Shown in pieces: positions 7,830 through 14,001 of a stretch of 64,000 nucleotides of DNA. The notes under the pieces were generated by a model, which was given only the letters and a program-made list of their open reading frames with translations, did no database searches and had not been told where the DNA came from. Both the position numbers and the translations under genes were made by a program. Each line of letters begins with the position of its first letter. Position 1 is the stretch's first letter. The DNA comes from Pseudomonadota bacterium (GTDB taxonomy: Bacteria; Pseudomonadota; Gammaproteobacteria; Burkholderiales; Rhodocyclaceae), in contig JAFEDJ010000067.1 of assembly GCA_018241685.1 (NCBI GenBank), forward strand, positions 186,001-250,000. Direction: 5' to 3'.

Positions 7830-8327
7830 TCAGGGGCAGATCTCGGTCTGCTCTGAAATCCTCCGAGGCATCATCAACCTCGGTGCCAAGGTAGCGGACC
7901 GTGGACTCAAGCTTGGAGTGGCCTGGCAAGAGTTGGATAGCCCGCAGGTTCTTCGTGCGCTTGTAGATCAAAGTCGCCTTCGTACGCCGCATCGAGTGCG
8001 TGCCGTACGCCGAAGGATCGAGGCCGGCACGCATGACCAAGTGTTTGACGACCCTCGCATACTGACGGGCCGCTGCGTCTTCCGTTGGACAGCCATTGCG
8101 CGTGAGAGCATCCGGCTTCCGTGAGTCACATCGCGAACCCGCAGGCTGGCGAGTTCACAGCCTCGGAGCTTGCTGTCGATCGCAAGGTTGAACATGGCGA
8201 GGCCTCGCATCTCGTGAGTGTTCTGCAGGTGGATGCGGGTGGCCCTGATGTCTTTGGGTTTGAGCGGCGCCTTCCGGCGATTCAGTTTCCCCTTGTTCCA
8301 GGCCTCCCGATGTTCGCGGTTTTCCAT
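7830..8327 (-). pseudogene. small tyrosine recombinase, frameshifted and internally deleted
   Basis: The start is ATG 8327 behind AAGGAG. The first frame reads WNKGKLNRRKAPLKPKDI, then KLRGCELASLRVRDV (the first catalytic Arg) and QRKTQRP (the Lys). About 40-45 residues normally found here are missing, and the next frame continues QYARVVKHLVMRAG, then GTHSMRR (H-x-x-R) and GHSKLESTVRYLG (H and the nucleophile Tyr). A further one-base insertion near 7852 moves the expected end EISEQTEI out of frame. All six catalytic residues can be found, but not in a single frame. It belongs to the ~200-residue WNKGKL recombinase type found scattered in proteobacterial accessory DNA. Confidence 0.8.
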
Positions 8328-8392
8328 GACGGACTCCTTGCTGTTGATCGGAGCCTGATTTTTGAACTCATGGCGAAGGACTGCTATCGGCG

Positions 8393-8629
8393 CAGGAGCG
8401 CTCGGTCGTCATCCGATCCAGATAGCAGCCATTCGGGCGGGGCGGTATGCTATACGCCGACGTGCCACATGATCGGATCAACCCACTATGCCGACGGCTG
8501 CGGCTTTTCCTGTCTTGTTATTTTGCCTTGTGCGTAGTTCCTGTTTCTAAACAGTAACTTGCGAAATATGTTATCCGGCATTCCGATTTTATGCGGCAGA
8601 ACTGTCGCCCCAAAACAAAGTTAGGCGTC
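8393..8629 (+). repeat. right terminal inverted repeat
   Basis: This is the partner of 7519-7755. The outer 100 bases (from about 8530) are also shared with the solo copy at 3913-4025. It ends with GTTAGGC (8620-8626), six bases after which the spacer to the DUF7079-like gene begins. Confidence 0.85.
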
Positions 8630-8635
8630 AGAAAT

Positions 8636-9046
8636 ATGAGCGCGCAGCTCTCCTCGCAACAATTAAGTGAGCGCCTGCCTGTTTGGGAAGCCCTTGCTGA
8701 TTTTTGGCTCGATACCGATCTCGTTGATTTTCAGTTTGAACACATTGCCCGAGTCATCGCAGCCTCCCCATATTCAATCTCAGAGGTACAAGCCATTCAC
8801 AACTTTGAGGTCGCTCCAGCGGTTTCATCAAATCTGGGCAGCATAGCGGGTGAATGGGCAGGCTTCGATAGCGAGTGGCTACGAGAGCGCTGCGAGACAT
8901 TTGCTGCAAAACGCCAGTCGCCATGGTTTCGCGCAAGGATGCTTTTGCAGTTGCCATTCATTTGGTTCTTCACAGCGAGGTACTGGCGGCAAGTCATTCC
9001 GCGGGTGCTATCGCTTCGTCGGACGGAGGGCAGCAGTGATGAATAA
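8636..9046 (+). CDS. DUF7079-like cassette protein
   Basis: The protein has 136 residues from the ATG at 8636, ten bases after the GTTAGGC core. The segments LPVWEALADFWLDTDL, IARVIAASPYS-x-SEVQAI and EVAPAV-x-SNL ... EWAGFDSEWL follow the pattern of DUF7079 proteins, which are frequently found as integron cassettes. Function is unknown. A basic, hydrophobic C-terminal stretch (LLQLPFIWFFTARYWRQV) may touch the membrane. Core to core (8620-9129) the cassette is about 509 bp. Confidence 0.65.
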   Translation: MSAQLSSQQLSERLPVWEALADFWLDTDLVDFQFEHIARVIAASPYSISEVQAIHNFEVAPAVSSNLGSIAGEWAGFDSEWLRERCETFAAKRQSPWFRARMLLQLPFIWFFTARYWRQVIPRVLSLRRTEGSSDE

Positions 9047-9068
9047 CAGGCGCAATGCACTACTTATC

Positions 9069-9135
9069 GCCCAACCCGGCAGTCGAGTGGACCTGTTGCG
9101 GCAAGCCGTGCCTGTCTGCTCATTTAATGTTAGCT
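9069..9135 (+). other. attC-like recombination site
   Basis: R'' is GCCCAAC (fits RYYYAAC). The stem is GAG-T-GGAC-(5)-GCGGC-AA-GCCGT-(4)-GTC-TG-CTC, followed by ATTTAAT and R' GTTAGCT. The bulge pattern and two-base tip match the site at 6196-6264. It lies between the stop of the DUF7079-like gene and the next ATG at 9140. Confidence 0.8.
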
Positions 9136-9139
9136 AGCA

Positions 9140-9601
9140 ATGGCAACATTCGTGCAACTAAACTACGGCTGGAACGCAGATCCAAATGCACCCGAGCCAA
9201 CGGCGTCCGTCGGTGGCTCAACCGTTCTGGTTAGCTTCAGGGTCAACGCATTTCAGTTTCCTCAGTTCACTGAAGGCGATAGAGCCGTTCTGAGATTCGA
9301 GAACTGCCAACGTTATCGCCTGGGTTCGACTAATGACGAGGGCTGGTACATGGGGACGTGCCGCTTCAGCCGCTTGGCTCCTGCATGGGGAGAGTTCTTC
9401 CATGTGTCAGGTGAAGCGTCGCTCCTTCTGCAGCCGGCTGATTGGGTCATCGTTGCTCCGAACAGCATGGACGAGCTGTCACGGCACTATCTTTTCTACT
9501 TCAAAGACGAGACGTTCGAGTGCGTGGCGAGCAACTGGGCTGTGCAGTTGCCAGCTAACCAGTCTCTAAGGACTTCCCCGTCAAGCACCATTGCCCAATG
9601 A
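9140..9601 (+). CDS. hypothetical cassette protein, 153 aa
   Basis: The start is ATG 9140, five bases after the attC end, as expected for a cassette gene; no separate ribosome binding site is visible. The protein is soluble and beta-rich, with many aromatic residues (LNYGWNADPNAPEP, VLRFENCQRYRLGSTNDEGWYMG, HYLFYFKDETFE). I associate this pattern with uncharacterised proteins carried by environmental integron cassettes. No catalytic motif is seen. No attC follows its 3' end, so the array is truncated here. Confidence 0.68.
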   Translation: MATFVQLNYGWNADPNAPEPTASVGGSTVLVSFRVNAFQFPQFTEGDRAVLRFENCQRYRLGSTNDEGWYMGTCRFSRLAPAWGEFFHVSGEASLLLQPADWVIVAPNSMDELSRHYLFYFKDETFECVASNWAVQLPANQSLRTSPSSTIAQ

Positions 9602-9946
9602 CCGGCCCGGTATTCATCGCCGATATGGACGGCTCAATGCTCGGCGTCATCAGTCTGCATGCCTTCGACCTCTTTCACCAACCGGCGCGCATCGGCCGTA
9701 TCACGGTGTTGGTGGTGGACGCTGCATCGCGGCGGCAGGGGGGGAGCGTCACTGCTGGTTGCTGCCGATGAATTCTTTCGTAGTGTTGGCTGTGTCCGTG
9801 CCGAGGTGACGAGTGGTGACCATCGGACCGGAGCGCATGCCTTTTACGAGTCGCAGGGATATCTGTTCGACCAGCGCCGGTTTCTCAAGCGTTACAACGT
9901 ATTGGAGGAGCGTCCGGAATGGTCTGGCGGACGTTCTGGAGGTTGA
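9602..9946 (+). pseudogene. GNAT acetyltransferase, 5'-truncated and frameshifted
   Basis: One frame gives IADMDGSMLGVISLHAF and RIGRITVLVVD-x-ASRRQG, then goes out of frame in a run of seven G at 9738-9744. Removing one G restores GASLLVAADEFF (the acetyl-CoA loop pattern R-x-x-G-x-A), then GCVRAEVTSGDHRTGAHAFYESQGY. The N-terminus is missing because the gene abuts the end of the cassette gene. The fold and motifs are those of GCN5-related N-acetyltransferases. The shift could be a sequencing error in the G-run, but the missing 5' end argues for real decay. Confidence 0.7.
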
Positions 9947-10115
9947 CCGAGCGGGACGTGCTCGGATGGATGGTGTACGTACGGCTTAACCACCTGTAGC
10001 CGTGCCCGGTGAAATTTTCCAGAAAATCTGCATGTCATGGCTTGCGCTGCTGCAATGCGAATGTAATATGTTGCGGCAGCATTCCGCTTCTTCGCATCCA
10101 CCGATAGGAGATTCC

Positions 10116-10494
10116 ATGGCGATCACGCTGAACACTCGTATCCCGCAGCACACCCTCCAGGCCGACATCGACGCCTTCCTGGGTCTGAAGGGCATCCGTG
10201 GCTACACGCCGGTCAATCGGGCTTATTCCCTTCGAAGCCGTTAGTGGCCTGCATGAAGCCCTGCGCGCCGCACAGGAGACCGAGATCCACGCCCAGAACG
10301 CCCTCGCCGCCGCGCGCGATGCAATGGGGGCCATCGAACGCGACTTCCACGACGCCATCCTCGGCGTCAAAAGCCAGATCAAGGCCCAGTTCAGCCCCGA
10401 CTCGGATCAGGTCGCAGCACTTGGCTTGAAGAAGAAGTCGGATCGCAAGAAGTCTCCGACGCGGACGGGCAAGGAGGTGGCCAGTACGGCGTGA
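10116..10494 (+). pseudogene. conserved short coiled-coil protein, one-base frameshift
   Basis: The start is ATG 10116 behind ATAGGAGATTCC. It reads MAITLNTRIPQHTLQADIDA ... YTPVN-x-AYS. An extra C near 10226 then shifts the frame, and the body continues FEAVSGLHEALRAAQETE ... ALGLKKKSDRKKSPT in the +1 frame. Joined, it would be about 125 residues: a helical core with a Lys-rich tail. I recognise the overall pattern as a widespread short hypothetical protein, function unknown. Confidence 0.65.
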
Positions 10495-10530
10495 GGCTGC
10501 GCTGTTGGGGCGCACTTCTTTGAACGCAAT

Positions 10531-10559
10531 GGGAGGGGGTATGACGAATGGCCCCTCCC
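10531..10559 (+). terminator. GC-rich hairpin after the MAITLN pseudogene
   Basis: GGGAGGGG (10531-10538) pairs perfectly with CCCCTCCC (10552-10559) over a 13-base loop. There is no T-run, so its action as a terminator is uncertain. Confidence 0.45.
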
Positions 10560-10611
10560 GCTCAACCTAAGTTGTATTCGTAAAGTCGAGATCAATTAGT
10601 CAGGAAGGCAG

Positions 10612-11040
10612 ATGTCAAACCTGTACTCATATGATGCCCATGTCAATCTCACCCGCGAAGAATTGTTCTTCTGGATTGGTGTGGATCAGACGCTCAAGCA
10701 ACTTGGAGGTGCTGACGTTGCAGCTGCTGTCGCAGTTCTTTCTGGGCAGCCGTTCTTGCCAACCCGAGGAAAGTTTGCGGGTGCCACAAAAGGAACGTCA
10801 GTTGCATCCGTCGTATCCAGGCATTTGATCAAACAGCAACTACCGTTTGTATTGCCAACGCTGACCGGCGCGAGTCTCTCCACACTCAAGATTACATTTA
10901 CAAGAAGCCTTGGTGCGTTTATTGGCCGGCTTGTCCCAGGCGTCGGATGGACGGTATTGGCATACGATGTTGTTCAGATCATGAGCAATACTGTTTTTCA
11001 GTACAACTCACGGGCTATGAAGGAAGACAAGCTGTGGTGA
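10612..11040 (+). CDS. STM2901-like family protein
   Basis: The protein has 142 residues. The ATG at 10612 follows CAGGAAGGCAG. The pattern YSYDAHVNLTREELFFWIGV, SGQPFLPTRGKFAGATKGTS and LGAFIGRLVPGVGWTVLAYD is that of the STM2901 family, whose function is unknown. The hydrophobic, Gly-rich C-terminal half may form one or two membrane segments. It overlaps the next gene by four bases and heads a run of tightly packed genes to 12263. Partnership with a DUF1493 protein suggests the two products act together. Confidence 0.68.
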   Translation: MSNLYSYDAHVNLTREELFFWIGVDQTLKQLGGADVAAAVAVLSGQPFLPTRGKFAGATKGTSVASVVSRHLIKQQLPFVLPTLTGASLSTLKITFTRSLGAFIGRLVPGVGWTVLAYDVVQIMSNTVFQYNSRAMKEDKLW

Positions 11041-11411
11041 GCAGGGACGACACTATCTGGCCGCGTCTCATTGCCCTCGTGGAAACGCTTCCGACCCAAG
11101 GCATCTCGCGTGTCCTGGGCTCGCAAGTACTCACAAGAGAGACCGATCTGGTGCTCGATCTCGGACTGGCTGGAGACGACGCCTTCGAGTTCATGGAGCG
11201 CTATGCGGCCCTCTTTGGTGTGGAGCGGGGAGACTTTGATCTATCGAATTACTTCGAAGCGGAGGGGCTATGGCTTCTCCCCAGCCTCCGGAAGAAAAAG
11301 CCGAAGATGAAGATAACGCTGGGCATGCTCGAATCGGCTGCGCGAGACGGTGAATGGCGGTCTGCCAATCTTTGTCAGTTGTCCTCTTCGTCGGGTGGGG
11401 CCGTTGGTTAG
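11037..11411 (+). CDS. DUF1493 family protein
   Basis: The protein has 124 residues. The GTG at 11037 overlaps the STM2901-like stop (GTGA), so translation is coupled. The segments VLDLGLAGDDAFEFMERYAALFGV, FDLSNYFEAEG and KITLGMLESAARDGEW fit DUF1493, which has an acyl-carrier-like helical pattern (D-x-G-x-x-G-D-D-A). The usual end of the family is close to GEW; the last 15 residues (Ser-rich) look like run-on after loss of the original stop. No enzymatic role is known. Confidence 0.68.
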   Translation: MSRDDTIWPRLIALVETLPTQGISRVLGSQVLTRETDLVLDLGLAGDDAFEFMERYAALFGVERGDFDLSNYFEAEGLWLLPSLRKKKPKMKITLGMLESAARDGEWRSANLCQLSSSSGGAVG

Positions 11412-11412
11412 T

Positions 11413-11751
11413 GTGAGGAACACAATTGGATTCGCATGCGCGTGGCTTGCAGTTCTTCCGTTCGGGGCTTACGGTCAGCACTCCGAGTGCCCCAGGTTCA
11501 ATGGCGACAGGAACAACGTACTGACGAATGTTTGCTTGTTCGATGGGGCCGTTGCCGAGAACGTGGAGTTGGTGCCGGATAATGAGCATGGCGCGACCTG
11601 GGATATCGGTGGGTATCAGGCAACAGATCGGCAACTCGTCTTGCGCTGTGAATACAGGAATCGCTCCAGTATTGAGATTCCTGTCGATCACCTGGCCAGT
11701 CGCTGTTACGTGAAGGGCCGTGCAAGACGGAGGGCGTGGTGTGGGAAATAG
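11413..11751 (+). CDS. STY0301-like exported protein
   Basis: The protein has 112 residues from GTG 11413, one base after the previous stop. Residues 1-22 form a signal peptide (IGFACAWLAVLPFGAYG). The mature part has CPRFNGDRNN, VCLFDGAVAENVELVPDNE and RQLVLRCEYRN. This is the layout of STY0301-type proteins: a Cys-Pro near the start, LFDG-x-xxENAEL-x-PD and a late Cys pair. It is probably periplasmic, with one disulfide. Function is unknown. Confidence 0.65.
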   Translation: MRNTIGFACAWLAVLPFGAYGQHSECPRFNGDRNNVLTNVCLFDGAVAENVELVPDNEHGATWDIGGYQATDRQLVLRCEYRNRSSIEIPVDHLASRCYVKGRARRRAWCGK

Positions 11752-11905
11752 CAGACGATTATTCCCGAGTACTGCCGAACTTGTCTGGCTGGTCATGTGC
11801 TCCTTGCTGTTTCATTTGTTGATACTGCTCGGAAACATCGCGGCTTGGCTGATTCGCTATGAGGATGACCCAGAGTTTGAAAACGTTGGAGTGTATGGCG
11901 AATAA
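11741..11905 (+). CDS. single-span small membrane protein
   Basis: The protein has 54 residues. The GTG at 11741 is chosen because it lies inside the end of the previous gene (11-base overlap) and gives a short basic N-terminus before one clear membrane helix (LVWLVMCSLLFHLLILLGNIAAWLI, given here by position: about residues 14-38). An acidic tail follows. The next gene starts 11 bases before its stop. No family is recognised; coding status rests on the overlaps and the helix. Confidence 0.4.
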   Translation: MGNSRRLFPSTAELVWLVMCSLLFHLLILLGNIAAWLIRYEDDPEFENVGVYGE

Positions 11906-12263
11906 TTCGAAACCGCTCTTGCTTCATATCTACTCCGGCCGTGAAAACGGGCTCATGGTTGTAGGTGATCGGTCATCTCTCAAAGCTCTCGGGCAGCAAC
12001 TTGTTGTGGCCGCCGATGTGGACTCTCCGGCTCCATCTGCTCAAGGCTGGCCCATGGAGATTGCCCATCCCGAGGTTGTCGGCCCCTATAAAGATGTTTC
12101 TGGCTTCGCGTTGTCGTTTCACTTGGAGGGGGCATTGCTTGCTAATGATGTGCTGCCGCTGACGCGCCGAGGCCTGCCGACTCCTTTGTTCCTCGCGGTT
12201 GCGGTTTGTGCCACGGTGGGTTTATTCACAATAGGTCGTTGGGTGGTGGCATATGTGCTCTAA
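11895..12263 (+). CDS. hypothetical protein with C-terminal membrane helix
   Basis: The protein has 122 residues from ATG 11895, overlapping the previous gene. The N-terminal 75 residues are soluble (PLLLHIYSGRENGLMVVGD, SLKALGQQLVVAA). The C-terminal 25 form one membrane helix (LFLAVAVCATVGLFTIGRWV) followed by only a few residues, a tail-anchored layout. It resembles no named family that I can place. It ends the packed five-gene run that starts at 10612. Confidence 0.5.
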   Translation: MANNSKPLLLHIYSGRENGLMVVGDRSSLKALGQQLVVAADVDSPAPSAQGWPMEIAHPEVVGPYKDVSGFALSFHLEGALLANDVLPLTRRGLPTPLFLAVAVCATVGLFTIGRWVVAYVL

Positions 12264-12276
12264 CTCACTTGGTCGA

Positions 12277-12360
12277 ATCCTGGATTACAACCTGCTGTTC
12301 CGCTGGTCCCTCGATCTGGACCTGGAGTCGGATGGAGTGGGTCAAGCCAATACCTGTTAG
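12277..12360 (+). pseudogene. IS5-family transposase N-terminal remnant
   Basis: The frame reads ILDYNLLFRWSLDLDLES and ends at TAG 12358. YNLLFRW followed by an acidic stretch is the conserved N-terminal region of IS5-type (IS903-like) transposases. Only about 27 codons survive. Confidence 0.45.
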
Positions 12361-12367
12361 AGGGCGT

Positions 12368-12817
12368 ATGCGCATTGTGACTGTCTTGACCGCTGCCGCG
12401 CTGCTGGCCGCTTGTGGGCACCTGGCCCCTTACTCAGAGCACCGAGGCGCAAATGTGGAGATGTACGACATCGCTGGATTTCGCTATCTGCGGATTCCAT
12501 ATCGAGTTGTGGTTTATGACCTTATACCTGGCACATATCTCGACGAGCAATGGATTGCCGTCGGGGCAACGCCTTCCAGCAATCATCAATTGTCGTACTG
12601 CCCTCCGACGCTACCGGATCGCTACCAACGACCCATCGCCATGAAAGGTGTTGTGGATATAACGACATCCGCGGTGCATCTCAATTTGGTGTTTCCCGCC
12701 GTCACGGGCGGCAGTAACCAAGATCGACCATACAAATTCAATGGAACTTGGACTTTGATCGAAATAAAAGGCACGCCCCCAACTGTCCCCAAGGTCCGTC
12801 GGGACAGATGCGGATAA
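12368..12817 (+). CDS. putative lipoprotein, 149 aa
   Basis: The start is ATG 12368 (the longer frame upstream crosses the transposase remnant). MRIVTVLTAAALLAACGH is a lipoprotein signal with lipobox LAAC and Cys at residue 16. The mature part is beta-rich with two later Cys residues (YCPPTLP and the C-terminal RDRCG). The degenerate attC-like site at 12824-12888 follows directly, so it may be a cassette gene. No family is recognised. Confidence 0.6.
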   Translation: MRIVTVLTAAALLAACGHLAPYSEHRGANVEMYDIAGFRYLRIPYRVVVYDLIPGTYLDEQWIAVGATPSSNHQLSYCPPTLPDRYQRPIAMKGVVDITTSAVHLNLVFPAVTGGSNQDRPYKFNGTWTLIEIKGTPPTVPKVRRDRCG

Positions 12818-12823
12818 AACGCC

Positions 12824-12888
12824 TTTGAACCCTACGCTCAAGCGCACCTGCGCGAAAGGCCGTGCAGGCCGCTTAACTACATGCCATG
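12824..12888 (+). other. degenerate attC-like site
   Basis: The core is AAGCG-x-ACCTGC-...-GTGCAGG-x-CGCTT with TTAACTACATG after it, like the 3' half of a cassette site. The R' box is not GTTRRRY (it reads GCCATGC). Probably an inactive relic. Confidence 0.5.
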
Positions 12889-12998
12889 CGTCAGTATCTC
12901 TAAGCTAGGCTCATTCGCTGGGCCACTTTAGTCGTCGTTGCGGCTTGTGCGCTGCTTGCTGTCGCAGGCGCCGCTGTTGTGCTTATCGGGCTGATTCT

Positions 12999-13448
12999 AT
13001 GCGTTCCTTGCTGCTTCATCTGTTGAAACTGCTCCGCATCATCGCGGTTGTCGTTGTCGCCTTGATTGCCCTGGCCATTGGTGCATTGCTGTATCTGATA
13101 CCGGACGCCTGCGGCAATGAGGTGTTGTCTGAAGTCGTGGCTCCCGGCGGCCGGTTGAAAGCCGTGGTCTTCGAGCGCGATTGCGGCGCAACCACCGGTT
13201 TCTCGACTCAGGTTTCCATTCTCCCCGTTGCCGAGGCGCTCCCCAACAAAGCGGGCAATGTCCTGGTTGTAGACGACGATCACGGTAAGGCACCAAGCGG
13301 GCCGGGGGGAGGACCCGCGTTACGCGTGTCCTGGCTATCGGATCATCAGATCCGCATCGAACATCATCCGGACACTCGCGTCCTCAGATCGGAGTCCGAG
13401 TACGGGAACATCGGGCTTGAATATGTAGCAGCCACGCCCCAAGAGTGA
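12999..13448 (+). CDS. hypothetical protein with N-terminal membrane helix
   Basis: The protein has 149 residues from ATG 12999. A long hydrophobic helix spans about residues 8-35, followed by DACGNEVLSEVVAPGGRLKA and FERDCGATTGFSTQVSIL. The two Cys may pair outside the cytoplasm. GNEV-x-SEV-x-APGG-x-x-KAVVF is a pattern I have seen in uncharacterised anchored proteins (DUF5412-like). The last nine codons belong to the direct repeat at 13422-13678. No function is known. Confidence 0.6.
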   Translation: MRSLLLHLLKLLRIIAVVVVALIALAIGALLYLIPDACGNEVLSEVVAPGGRLKAVVFERDCGATTGFSTQVSILPVAEALPNKAGNVLVVDDDHGKAPSGPGGGPALRVSWLSDHQIRIEHHPDTRVLRSESEYGNIGLEYVAATPQE

Positions 13449-13678
13449 TCGATTGCCGCTCGGGAGCAAAGTGACACACAGTTTTACTGACAGGCAGGGC
13501 CATAACCGGGAATATGTTGGCGTGTATTGCCAGCAATGCTGGCGATGCAGCGACTAATTTTTTTGCCATTGATTATGCGCAAATGATGGCTCTCGAGGGG
13601 GGCGTATGTTCGGTGCTTACAGAATAGTGTTGGCCCTGATGGTTGCTTTGTCGCATATAGGAGGCGCCTGGGGCCTGG
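13422..13678 (+). repeat. direct repeat, copy 1 (truncated acyltransferase 5' end)
   Basis: Matches 15772-16025 at about 88-90% by eye. It contains the last codons of the previous gene, the intergenic part and the first ~25 codons of an acyltransferase (ATG 13606), which is cut at 13678 by the transposase fragment. Confidence 0.85.
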
Positions 13679-13681
13679 AGA

Positions 13682-13888
13682 GCGGGCGCCCCTGTTGCCA
13701 CGAATAGGTGGAATGGCTTCGACCAAGGGCAAAAGTTGGGTTACGTCGTTGCGATTGGCGCCCGTCAGGATGACGGCCAGCAGAATGCACTGCGCGTCGG
13801 TGATCCGGCGGTGCTTGGAGCCGGGGCGCGCGATCGGTGGGATGGGGCCTGTTTTTTGACCCGCACCCACTGCGCGAATGGAGGAAGA
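13682..13888 (-). pseudogene. IS5-family DDE transposase fragment
   Basis: Read on the minus strand: GAGQKTGPIPP, GSKHRRITDAQCILLAV, LTGANRNDVTQLLPLVEAIP and RGNRGAR. This is the catalytic-core segment of IS5-type (IS427-like) transposases, which normally read GSKHHLITDA-x-G-x-PL. Both ends are missing. The flank 13890-14001 carries no recognisable gene. Confidence 0.75.
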
Positions 13889-14001
13889 CAGTTTCGTATC
13901 GTCAGTACTCTTTGAGCACTTTCTCGGTGGGCAGATAACGGCCCAGCGCACGATAGGCGTTCTTGTCGTCTGCGTGGATGTTCGTCTCTTGGAAAAGAAG
14001 A

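Larger units (their letters stand above)
7519..8629 (-). mobile_element. recombinase unit bounded by 237-bp inverted repeats
   Basis: Bases 7519-7755 and 8393-8629 are inverted copies of equal length (237 bases). They enclose 637 bases that hold only a decayed tyrosine recombinase gene. The outermost bases read AACAAAGTTAGGC on the right and, inverted, AACAAAGTTCGGC on the left. These match the R' end of an attC site. A partial solo repeat at 3913-4025 shows the element or its ends have been present elsewhere in the array. No target-site duplication is obvious. Confidence 0.75.
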
